From NCBI GenBank assembly GCA_028289545.1, contig JANQPG010000032.1:124001-188000 (forward strand): 64,000 nt of DNA. The letters run 5' to 3'. Below are positions 57,475 through 64,000 of this stretch, in pieces. The notes beneath the pieces are model-generated. The model saw only the letters and a program-made list of their open reading frames with translations, was not told the origin of the DNA and did no database searches. The translations under genes and the position numbers were made by a program. How positions within the stretch are numbered: position 1 is the stretch's first letter; each line of letters opens with the position of its first letter. Source of the DNA: Woeseiaceae bacterium (GTDB taxonomy: Bacteria > Pseudomonadota > Gammaproteobacteria > Steroidobacterales > Woeseiaceae).

Positions 57475-58041
57475 ATGGATATCGAAGGCCGCATCCGCAA
57501 CCTCGGCAACGTTGATAGCAGCGCACTCGCGTCGGCCATCCTCGATCTGGACGAGAGCGCCTGGCTGGAAAACAGCCACCGGCAACAGGCCTACAAGGAG
57601 CACCGCGATACCGAATCCGTGGTGCTCGTGTTTACCAACGCGGAGGCGTGGCCGGAACTGCTCGTCGAAAAGAAACAGGGCTGGGATCACCTGATCGACG
57701 TTGCCGGCCCCCTGATGCACGCGATCATTCGCGAGCACTACTCACCGGGCGGCACAATCGTTCGCGCAATGGCCGCGAAGCTCAAGGCCGGCGGCAAAAT
57801 CCGGCCACATGTCGACGCTCATCCGAGCTTCAGCATGGGTCACCGAATACACGTGCCGATTACGACCAATCCGCGGGTGCGATTCATGATCGAAGGTCGC
57901 CCGCACCAACTCGAACCTGGCCAGGCTTACGAAATCAACAATCAGAAGATGCACAGCGTCGCCAATCGCGGCGACGAGGACCGGATTACGTTCATCTTCG
58001 ATTACGTGCCGCCTGAACAGCTCGGCCGGGTGGCTGCCTAA
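57475..58041 (+). CDS. aspartyl/asparaginyl beta-hydroxylase-family dioxygenase
   Basis: 188 aa. Fe(II)/2-oxoglutarate jelly roll: His112-x-Asp114 (RPHVDAHP), distal His160 (QKMHSVANRG) and Arg170 (EDRITFIFD) for 2OG. Family members hydroxylate Asp or Asn side chains in proteins or peptides, or free amino-acid conjugates. Co-transcribed with the TonB receptor 8 bases upstream, a pairing seen repeatedly in bacteria that import modified peptides; target unknown. Confidence 0.85.
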   Translation: MDIEGRIRNLGNVDSSALASAILDLDESAWLENSHRQQAYKEHRDTESVVLVFTNAEAWPELLVEKKQGWDHLIDVAGPLMHAIIREHYSPGGTIVRAMAAKLKAGGKIRPHVDAHPSFSMGHRIHVPITTNPRVRFMIEGRPHQLEPGQAYEINNQKMHSVANRGDEDRITFIFDYVPPEQLGRVAA

Positions 58042-58054
58042 CACTCGCGGAGAG

Positions 58055-58924
58055 TCAACCGGCCCGTTCGATTGCGGCGACGACGTCCTCGGGTTCGCCC
58101 GTCGTCGACAAATTCACGCCGCTGATCCCCGGCATACGCCTGAGCTCGTCGATAATGCTCGCGCAGTATTCGATGCCGTGTGCCCTCGGGTCTTTTGCGC
58201 GGTCGAAATCACGCACGACGTGTTCGGGCACCATCGAACCCTTCAGGTTCTCGCGAAGCCAATGCGCCGCGTCGGCGCTGGTAATGACCGGCACCGAGAC
58301 AATGACGCGACACTGCCAGGTGACTTTTGCCGCCGCCAGGCGACTGACATAGCGCCTCAGCAGGTCCATGTCGAGGCAAATCTGGGTCTGCGCAAAACGC
58401 GCTCCGGCCGACACTTTCCCGGCAAGCTCCGTCGGCTTCCAGTTCGGGCCGGCGTCAAAGACGGCCACCACGGCACCGAGATTGAGTTCCGAGCCGCCGT
58501 TTGCGAGTTGGAAGTCGCTCAGTTGCCCCGCCATGGTCAGGAGACGCTTTGCTCCGCTATCGAACACCTGCTTTGTTTTGGGCTGAACGTCGTCAGGCAA
58601 TGGCTCTCCGCGCTTCAGGATCATGCTGGTTACACCCAGCGCCGCGGCGCCGAGCAGATCGCTTTTGAGCGCAATTCGATTGCGGTCCCGCGACGAGAAG
58701 TGCATGACCGGATCGATACCCTCCTGGAGCAGCAACGCCGATACGGCCAAACCCGACATGTGGAGAACACCGTAGGGGCTGTCGGTAACGGCGACGGCGT
58801 CCACGGCCGGCGCGAGCGACATCGCCTGGCGCAATACGTCTTCGCGGCTGTCGTCCTGATGAAGGCGCAGCTGGCCGATCAGCGTAAACTCTTGTGTCTT
58901 GATAGAGTCTTTGAGGGTCTTCAA
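58055..58924 (-). CDS. methylenetetrahydrofolate reductase-like protein
   Basis: 289 aa from TTG 58924, the only start that preserves the first strand. TIM-barrel MTHFR pattern: FTLIGQLRLHQDD, DAVAVTDSPYGVLHMS, FSSRDRNRIALKSDLLGAAALG, FAQTQICLDMDLLRRY, IEYCASIIDELR. True MetF reduces 5,10-methylene-THF to 5-methyl-THF using FAD; this shorter divergent form may instead be a THF-linked demethylation partner. Converges on the hydroxylase gene and diverges from the glutamine synthetase. Confidence 0.75.
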   Translation of the reverse strand: MKTLKDSIKTQEFTLIGQLRLHQDDSREDVLRQAMSLAPAVDAVAVTDSPYGVLHMSGLAVSALLLQEGIDPVMHFSSRDRNRIALKSDLLGAAALGVTSMILKRGEPLPDDVQPKTKQVFDSGAKRLLTMAGQLSDFQLANGGSELNLGAVVAVFDAGPNWKPTELAGKVSAGARFAQTQICLDMDLLRRYVSRLAAAKVTWQCRVIVSVPVITSADAAHWLRENLKGSMVPEHVVRDFDRAKDPRAHGIEYCASIIDELRRMPGISGVNLSTTGEPEDVVAAIERAG

Positions 58925-59072
58925 TCGCGCGGGTCCGAATGCTTGCAGCCTTCAGGACCGTATCACAGGTCAGCGACGGTGCGGCCACGGCGGGCAGCCT
59001 ATAGGCGGGGAGGATGCAGGCGACCGGTTCTGCTGGTATACGTTCGACAGTGAACTGTGACAAGGCTCAGCA

Positions 59073-60392
59073 ATGAGCGACAAACCTTCCCACGCCGAGT
59101 GGCTCGACGAGCACGGCATCGAACACATCGAGACCATCGTTGCGGACTTCGCCGGCCTTCCGAGGGGTAAACTGCAACCGCTGGCGGAATTCGGCAAGCC
59201 GCATTACAAACTCCCGATCGCCGTGTTCGGACAGACCGTCAACGGCACGTACTACATGCGCGCCGACAACGCGGAAGACCGCGACATGCTCGTCCGGCCC
59301 GATATGTCGACACTCAGAACGGTGCCGTGGGCCGCGGAACCCACGGCGTCGGTCATCATGGATTGCTTCGAAACGGACGGCACCGGTATCGACGTAGCGC
59401 CTCGGGCCGTGCTGAAACGTGTCATCGAACTGTTCGCCGCCGAAGGCTGGCATCCCGTCGTTGCGCCCGAGGTCGAGTTCTACCTCGAAAACGACGGAGA
59501 GGGGGCCGACAAACCGGCGCAGACTCCGGCAGACCTCGACGATGTCGTCGATCCTTACGGTATCGATCGCGTGCACGACCTGGGCGATTTTTTTCGCGAA
59601 CTCAACGAACACTGTGGGCGGCAGGACATTGCGACGGGCGCCATCTCTCAGGAGCTTGGCCCCGGGCAGTTCGAAGTCAACTTCGAACACGGCGCACCCC
59701 TCGAGCTTGCGGACGACGTGTTCCATTTCAAACGTACGCTGAAACGCGTTGCCAAGGCGCACGGCATGCGCGCAACGTTCCTGTCGAAACTCGACGCCGA
59801 GAAACCGGGCAGCTCGATGCATGTCCATCAAAGCGTGTACGACACGGACGGCAGCAACGTGTTCTCCAACGCTGACGGCACGGCGAGCGATCTGTTTAGC
59901 AGTTACCTCGGCGGCCTGCAGGCACACCTGCCGGCTGCGTTGCTGCTGCTCGCGCCCTATCCGAACTCCTATCGGCGATTCCTGAGCTACTGGTCGTCTC
60001 CGGTCAACCTGGAGTGGGACGTCGACAACCGCACGGTTGGCCTGCGGGTACCCGATTCCGACGGACAAGCCCGGCGCATCGAAAACCGCCTGGCCGGCAG
60101 CGACGTCAACCCGTATCTCGCGATTGCGGCGACGCTCGCCTGCGGCTACCTCGGGATTAAGGACAAAACGCCGTGCAGACCGGCCGTTAAAGGCTCGGCT
60201 TACGATTTACCGTTTGCGTTGCATCGCCATCTCTACGAGGCGCTCGACGGCCTGCGTCAGAGCGAGCCGCTGAGACGTGTCCTTGGAGATGAGTTCATTA
60301 CGCTGTATACAGCCGTCAAAGAGCGTGAGTGCCGGGAGTTTCAGGAACGAATCCCACCCTGGGAGCGCGAGGAGCTCACTGTCAGTATCTAG
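59073..60392 (+). CDS. glutamine synthetase-family enzyme, PuuA-type gamma-glutamyl-amine ligase
   Basis: 439 aa. Glutamine synthetase fold with ADFAGLPRGKL (N-terminal beta-grasp), ISQELGPGQFEVN, SSMHVHQSVYD, NSYRRFLSYWSSPVN, NRTVGLRVPD and RIENRLAGSDVNPYLAIA. The shape fits the PuuA/GlnA3 clade that joins glutamate to putrescine or other amines rather than ammonia. This would supply the substrate of the two PuuB-like oxidases, although the gene is about 15 kb away. AAGG lies 8 bases before the ATG. Confidence 0.82.
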   Translation: MSDKPSHAEWLDEHGIEHIETIVADFAGLPRGKLQPLAEFGKPHYKLPIAVFGQTVNGTYYMRADNAEDRDMLVRPDMSTLRTVPWAAEPTASVIMDCFETDGTGIDVAPRAVLKRVIELFAAEGWHPVVAPEVEFYLENDGEGADKPAQTPADLDDVVDPYGIDRVHDLGDFFRELNEHCGRQDIATGAISQELGPGQFEVNFEHGAPLELADDVFHFKRTLKRVAKAHGMRATFLSKLDAEKPGSSMHVHQSVYDTDGSNVFSNADGTASDLFSSYLGGLQAHLPAALLLLAPYPNSYRRFLSYWSSPVNLEWDVDNRTVGLRVPDSDGQARRIENRLAGSDVNPYLAIAATLACGYLGIKDKTPCRPAVKGSAYDLPFALHRHLYEALDGLRQSEPLRRVLGDEFITLYTAVKERECREFQERIPPWEREELTVSI

Positions 60393-60421
60393 TTCTTCGA
60401 GAGGAACAGCTGCAATCGTGT

Positions 60422-60886
60422 CTACGCCACTTGCCTTCGGCGCTCTCCCGGCGTGACGCCAAACTCGGCTTCAAAAGCGGCGTAGTACTCCGAGCGCGAA
60501 TAGAACCCCGCTTCGAGGGCCAGCACTTCGGGCGATACTTCGCGGTTTGCGGGATCCTTCAGCAGGCGATCCGCCTCACGAACACGCCAGCCGCGGATAT
60601 AGTCGGACACCGTTTTCCCGGCTATGCGCTTTATCGCCTCGGTAACGTCGCTCTCCGACGCGCCAAGGCTCTGGGCCATGTAGGCACAGCCGAAGGACGG
60701 ATCGCGAAACGGCGTCGCCCGTTCCATGAACAATTCAATACGTTCGAACAGCTGTTCCACCTCGCGCGCTGACAGGCCGCTTTTGGCACACGCAGGCACG
60801 CGCGGCCGATTGCCGAGCGCCCATGCGGACAGCACTGCCAGCACCACCGCAAGTACGGCGGCTAATATGACATAAGGCAAAACCAT
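60422..60886 (-). CDS. membrane-tethered AraC-type DNA-binding protein
   Basis: 154 aa. One N-terminal hydrophobic helix (about 3-23) and then an AraC double helix-turn-helix (about 65-150; YMAQSLGASESDVTEAIKRI, LALEAGFYSRSEYYAAFEAEFG, TPGERRR). A DNA-binding domain fixed to the inner membrane with almost no periplasmic part is unusual. It converges on the glutamine synthetase gene and diverges from the methyltransferase, and may regulate either. Confidence 0.75.
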   Translation of the reverse strand: MVLPYVILAAVLAVVLAVLSAWALGNRPRVPACAKSGLSAREVEQLFERIELFMERATPFRDPSFGCAYMAQSLGASESDVTEAIKRIAGKTVSDYIRGWRVREADRLLKDPANREVSPEVLALEAGFYSRSEYYAAFEAEFGVTPGERRRQVA

Positions 60887-61003
60887 GCCTGAACCTCAGT
60901 TGGTCCCCCTTGAATTGGATGCGCGGGCAACTGGTTGGTTCACTCGAAAACAGGGTATTCCGCAAGGCGCGCGCGCCATGCAGGAGGCTGCGCGGACGGG
61001 CTG

Positions 61004-61009
61004 TATACT
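61004..61009 (+). promoter_or_regulatory. possible -10 element upstream of the methyltransferase
   Basis: TATACT, a good -10 hexamer, 35 bases before the TTG at 61044. No clear -35. It supports a start downstream of it rather than at 60885 or 60978. Confidence 0.3.
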
Positions 61010-61043
61010 GCAGCGACGGGGAACAAACAACGGGCGAACAGGC

Positions 61044-62045
61044 TTGGCCGACGATCCAAACGCATCGACGACGATAAAGAGCTGGGACAACTACTGGCAG
61101 AACCCGGGCAATCAATCCGCGCACTCCGGCGGCGGCACGCCGCACCCGACCGTGCAGAATTTCTGGGGCCAATTCTTCGGCAAGGCGCGGGCCAGTTCTG
61201 GCCAACCGCGGCTCGCGGACATTGCCAGCGGCGGCGGCGCCGTTGCCGCTGCGGCACGCACGGCCTTCGGACCGTCCGGTGTCAGCCTGACTTGCGTCGA
61301 CGTGTCCAGGGCTGCGATCGAGGCCCTCGAACGACGCTTCCCCGAGGTCTCGGGCGTTGTTGCCGATGCACGGGACATACCTCTGCCCACGGCAAGTTTC
61401 GACATCGTTTGCAGTCAGTTCGGCATCGAATACGCCGGACCGGACGCCGTAACCGAGGCGCTGCGCCTGGTAGCGCCGGGCGGCCGTCTCGCACTGCTGA
61501 TACATCATCGGGGTGGCGGGATTTTTCTGCAGTGCGCCGCGAGCCTCGATGCGGTTCGGCAACTCGAAAACTCCGGCTTCATCGACAAAACGGCCGCCAT
61601 GTTTACGGCCGGGTTCCGGATGATCGAGGACAACAACCGCAAGGCCTACGAGTCGGCGGCCGGCGACCTGATGCCGGCAATTCGCTCGATGGAGGCAATG
61701 ATGCGCCAGCATGGCCGGCAGGTCGCCGACGGCGCCATTTTGAAGCTGTATACCGACGTTCGAACAATGAGCTCCCGGCTCCTGAACTATGACGAACAAG
61801 AAGTTGCGGCATGGCTCGAAGGCATGCGCGGTGAGCTCAAAGCCTACGAGGGGCGCATGGCTTCGATGTGCGATGCCGCGCTGGACGCAAACGCGTTCAC
61901 GAGACTCTGCGGAGACATCGAAGCAGCCGGCTTCACGCTCGAGCGCCGCGAGGCGGTCGTGACGGCCGGTTCCGGTACACCGCTCGCCTGGGCGCTGATT
62001 GCGGCGGCTCAGCCGGCTTCGAGTTCCGCCACCGCCGCCGGATAA
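61044..62045 (+). CDS. class I SAM-dependent methyltransferase
   Basis: 333 aa from TTG 61044; the frame is open from ATG 60885, which overlaps the divergent AraC-like gene, and another ATG is at 60978, so the start is uncertain. Conserved part opens with SWDNYW and FWGQFF; SAM motif I LADIASGGGAVA, motif for beta2 CVDVSRAA, FDIVCSQFGIEYAG, and VAPGGRLALL. Acceptor unknown. Its last 37 bases overlap the convergent TPR-sulfotransferase. Confidence 0.8.
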   Translation: MADDPNASTTIKSWDNYWQNPGNQSAHSGGGTPHPTVQNFWGQFFGKARASSGQPRLADIASGGGAVAAAARTAFGPSGVSLTCVDVSRAAIEALERRFPEVSGVVADARDIPLPTASFDIVCSQFGIEYAGPDAVTEALRLVAPGGRLALLIHHRGGGIFLQCAASLDAVRQLENSGFIDKTAAMFTAGFRMIEDNNRKAYESAAGDLMPAIRSMEAMMRQHGRQVADGAILKLYTDVRTMSSRLLNYDEQEVAAWLEGMRGELKAYEGRMASMCDAALDANAFTRLCGDIEAAGFTLERREAVVTAGSGTPLAWALIAAAQPASSSATAAG

Positions 62046-63568
62046 TGTTCCCAGCGCCCGCTGGACCGGCCGTGCAGTGGTTCGCGCACCTGCCAGATGC
62101 TCGCGGTACGGACCTGGTTGCCGGCACGGTGAAAGTCGAGACAGCGATCGCTCCAGTCCACTCCCAGGAACTCGAGGAGCTCGCCGACGACAGATTTGGG
62201 GTCGGCAACCAGCGCCTCGTAGCTCACCGAATGCAGGTTGTCGGGCATGATTCCGGCCCAATGCTCGAGGAGCGCTGCCTGCTGCTCGTAGTAGTGCCCA
62301 ACGTCGGTGAGCCGATTCGCATAGTTCAGATTACCGCCCAGGTGTTGAAAATAGACGGACAGGCAATTGTCGCGTTTGTCGCGATGCGTATGAACAATCC
62401 GCGCCTTGGGAAACAATGCGCGGATCAAACCCAGATGCACGAGGTTATCCGGCCGCTTGTCGGTCACGAGCCGGGCATCGGGAATGAGCTTCGCACGCTG
62501 AGTCAGGTATTCGTCGGCAGCAGCCCGCATGTCCTTAGGCGTTGCCGTGTCGAGCCTCTCCGGATACGGCGCAAGCTGCCTGGCCATGAGCCACGGCAGC
62601 AGATCGAGCTCTCCACCAGCGCCGATATCGGGGTGAGCAGCCAGAATCTGCTCCACTAGCGTGGACCCGGATCGAAACATGCCGCAGATAAAAACCGGCG
62701 TTGCCTCGGACCCGCTTTCGAGCGACTCGATCTTCGCCTTGTTGAAAAACCGGCTTATCGATGCGCGGGCATTTTCAGCGGCAACGCGATCGTACGGCGG
62801 CTGCCTCCGTTGCGACAGTGCATTGGCGGCCGTGAATACCTCGTAGGCTTCTTCATAACGACCGAGATCGTCCAGAAGCTTGCCCTCGGCAAACTTGAGA
62901 CCCTCGGCGACCAGTGGGTCGCTTGCGCGCTTTTGGCCTTGCCGAAGCCCTCCGAGCAACGGCTCGCCAGTGCCGGTGGCTCGTTGAGCGTATGCAAGGC
63001 GGACCAGCGAATCCCAGTGCTCCGGGTCGATCGCGAGGATCTGCTCGTACAATTCGACGGCAGCGTCGCGGTCACCGCATTCCTCGTTCAGCCCAGCCAG
63101 GTTGTACAGCGCGGGCACGTAACCGGGTCGCCGGTCGAGTGCGCTGGCGTAACAGCGCCGGGCATCGTCGGGCCGCCGCAATTCGGCATACAGCACGCCG
63201 AGATTCGAGTAGACCTCTTCGATACCGTCGATCTCGAGTCCGATCGCTGTTTCGTAAGCCGCTACAGCGTCGTCGTAACGCTTGGCTTTGCGGTACAAGA
63301 GCGCCACGTTGAAGTGTGCTGACGCCATCTCGGGCTGTCTTGCGAGCAGGCGGGTGTAATGGCCAATGGCGGCGTCGGTATCGCCGAGACGATCGAGCAA
63401 CGTTGCAAGATGCGCGTAGTAAAACAGTTCGTCCGGGTGCCTGGCGGTCAACTCGACGAGCATGGCCACCGCCTCGCGCACGCGGCCCTGGCCGAGCAGT
63501 GCCTCGACGGTCTCGATAGGCGCTACCGAATCAGAGCGCATGGCCGGCGGGAACGACGTCGAACGCAA
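62009..63568 (-). CDS. TPR-repeat sulfotransferase (second copy)
   Basis: 519 aa. TPR repeats about 20-200 (ELFYYAHLATLLDRLGDTDA, AHFNVALLYRKAKRYDDAV, VYSNLGVLYAELRRPDDARR) and a PAPS sulfotransferase domain from about 290 (GMFRSGST 296-303, DKRPDNLVHLG, HTHRDKRDNCLSVYFQHLG, VSYEALVADP). The start at 63568 overlaps the preceding oxygenase stop by 38 bases; ATG 63541 would reduce this to 11. Coupled to that oxygenase, so both may modify one product. Confidence 0.88.
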   Translation of the reverse strand: MRSTSFPPAMRSDSVAPIETVEALLGQGRVREAVAMLVELTARHPDELFYYAHLATLLDRLGDTDAAIGHYTRLLARQPEMASAHFNVALLYRKAKRYDDAVAAYETAIGLEIDGIEEVYSNLGVLYAELRRPDDARRCYASALDRRPGYVPALYNLAGLNEECGDRDAAVELYEQILAIDPEHWDSLVRLAYAQRATGTGEPLLGGLRQGQKRASDPLVAEGLKFAEGKLLDDLGRYEEAYEVFTAANALSQRRQPPYDRVAAENARASISRFFNKAKIESLESGSEATPVFICGMFRSGSTLVEQILAAHPDIGAGGELDLLPWLMARQLAPYPERLDTATPKDMRAAADEYLTQRAKLIPDARLVTDKRPDNLVHLGLIRALFPKARIVHTHRDKRDNCLSVYFQHLGGNLNYANRLTDVGHYYEQQAALLEHWAGIMPDNLHSVSYEALVADPKSVVGELLEFLGVDWSDRCLDFHRAGNQVRTASIWQVREPLHGRSSGRWEHYPAAVAELEAG

Positions 63569-64000
63569 CGCTCATGCGGGCGCCCTCGGTTTCGAACGGC
63601 ACGGTGCCGTGCCACATGTACGACGGGAACAGCACGAGCCGGCCCTGAACCGGCTGTATCCGGCGTTGCGCGCCGCCGGCCTCACCAATGTCGATGTCCG
63701 GAGTACCGAACTCGAGACCGCCGCCGCAGGCGTCGGATTCGGACAGGGCACTCGGGATCTGTACGTAGTAGGCCGACGATATCCAGCCGCGCGGGTGCAC
63801 GTGCATGGTATGAAAGCCGCCCGGCGCCAGTTTCACGGACCACGACGTCGCAAAGCGGAACGATTCCGCGCGCCGGCAAAACAGGGGATGCTCGGCGTTG
63901 ACGGGGAAGCGCCCGACATAATCGCTCACGCAGGTTTCGAGCCCCTCGACCAGCGCGCGGATTTCGGGCTCCGGGCGGACGAACAGGTCGCCGCCGGTCT
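63531..64000 (-). CDS. 2OG-Fe(II) oxygenase-like protein, 5' end beyond window
   Basis: The C-terminal 156 codons are visible. The segment SWSVKLAPGGFHTMHVHPRG, SSAYYVQIP and LFPSYMWHGTVPF follows the bacterial putative 2OG-Fe(II) oxygenase family often fused to or encoded with TPR-sulfotransferases. In-frame coding continues to base 64000 (LVEGLETCVSDYVGR upstream of the visible GTG), so a start at the internal GTG 63929 is not favoured. Overlaps the TPR-sulfotransferase start. Confidence 0.8.
   Translation of the reverse strand, partial: TGGDLFVRPEPEIRALVEGLETCVSDYVGRFPVNAEHPLFCRRAESFRFATSWSVKLAPGGFHTMHVHPRGWISSAYYVQIPSALSESDACGGGLEFGTPDIDIGEAGGAQRRIQPVQGRLVLFPSYMWHGTVPFETEGARMSVAFDVVPAGHAL

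Overview
The window reads as high-GC bacterial chromosome. Gene content points to a free-living, probably marine gammaproteobacterium of the Woeseiales/Steroidobacter type: TonB-dependent receptors with FecI/FecR control, TPR-sulfotransferases, UnbV-domain lipoproteins, GH3 glycosidase and Pseudomonas/E. coli-like polyamine genes. That placement is inference. I saw no rRNA, tRNA, CRISPR array, transposase or integrase.

Layout. 1-5641: a fused 2-oxoacid:ferredoxin oxidoreductase (3' end off the window) behind an RnfB-like Fe-S protein. 5872-12128: ECF sigma, FecR, STN-type TonB receptor and CRTAC1-like lipoprotein. 12279-17972: GH3 beta-glucosidase lipoprotein, methyltransferase, small lipoprotein, OmpW-like porin and a YedZ-like membrane protein. 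17989-31928: polyamine/beta-alanine catabolism, with a PuuR-like repressor diverging from an operon of omega-aminotransferase, MmsA, SpuC and PurU; then a serine hydrolase and an MFS transporter; then two Tat-exported spermidine-dehydrogenase-like flavoproteins flanking a PuuC-like dehydrogenase. 32145-33677: an unrecognised secreted protein with a poly-proline tail. 33747-40853: a five-gene minus-strand cassette of visibly lower GC. 41003-48556: two PuuB-like oxidases around an unknown membrane protein, an NTF2-AraC regulator, a sodium:solute symporter and a GcvT-like protein. 48562-51799: two PYROXD2-like flavoproteins. 51925-64000: two TPR-sulfotransferases, a propeller protein, a second TonB receptor, two oxygenases, an MTHFR-like protein, a PuuA-type glutamine synthetase, a membrane-tethered AraC protein and a methyltransferase.

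How it fits together. Spermidine-dehydrogenase-like enzymes and PuuA/PuuB/PuuC-type enzymes would oxidise polyamines; SpuC would transaminate putrescine; 3-aminopropanal or beta-alanine would pass through the omega-aminotransferase to malonate semialdehyde and, by MmsA, to acetyl-CoA. PurU, the MTHFR-like and GcvT-like proteins add one-carbon handling. PuuD, which would complete the gamma-glutamyl route, is not in the window.

The standout is the 33747-40853 cassette. It encodes an FtsI-like transpeptidase that has lost SxxK, SxN and KTG, an FtsW-like SEDS protein that has lost its catalytic Asp, a SIR2-TIR protein, an nSTAND1 NTPase with a membrane segment and a cysteine-less formylglycine-generating-enzyme-like domain, and a small multi-pass membrane protein. 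I propose it as an undescribed immunity or surveillance system in which a dead divisome synthase pair acts as sensor or bait for a STAND-gated NADase.
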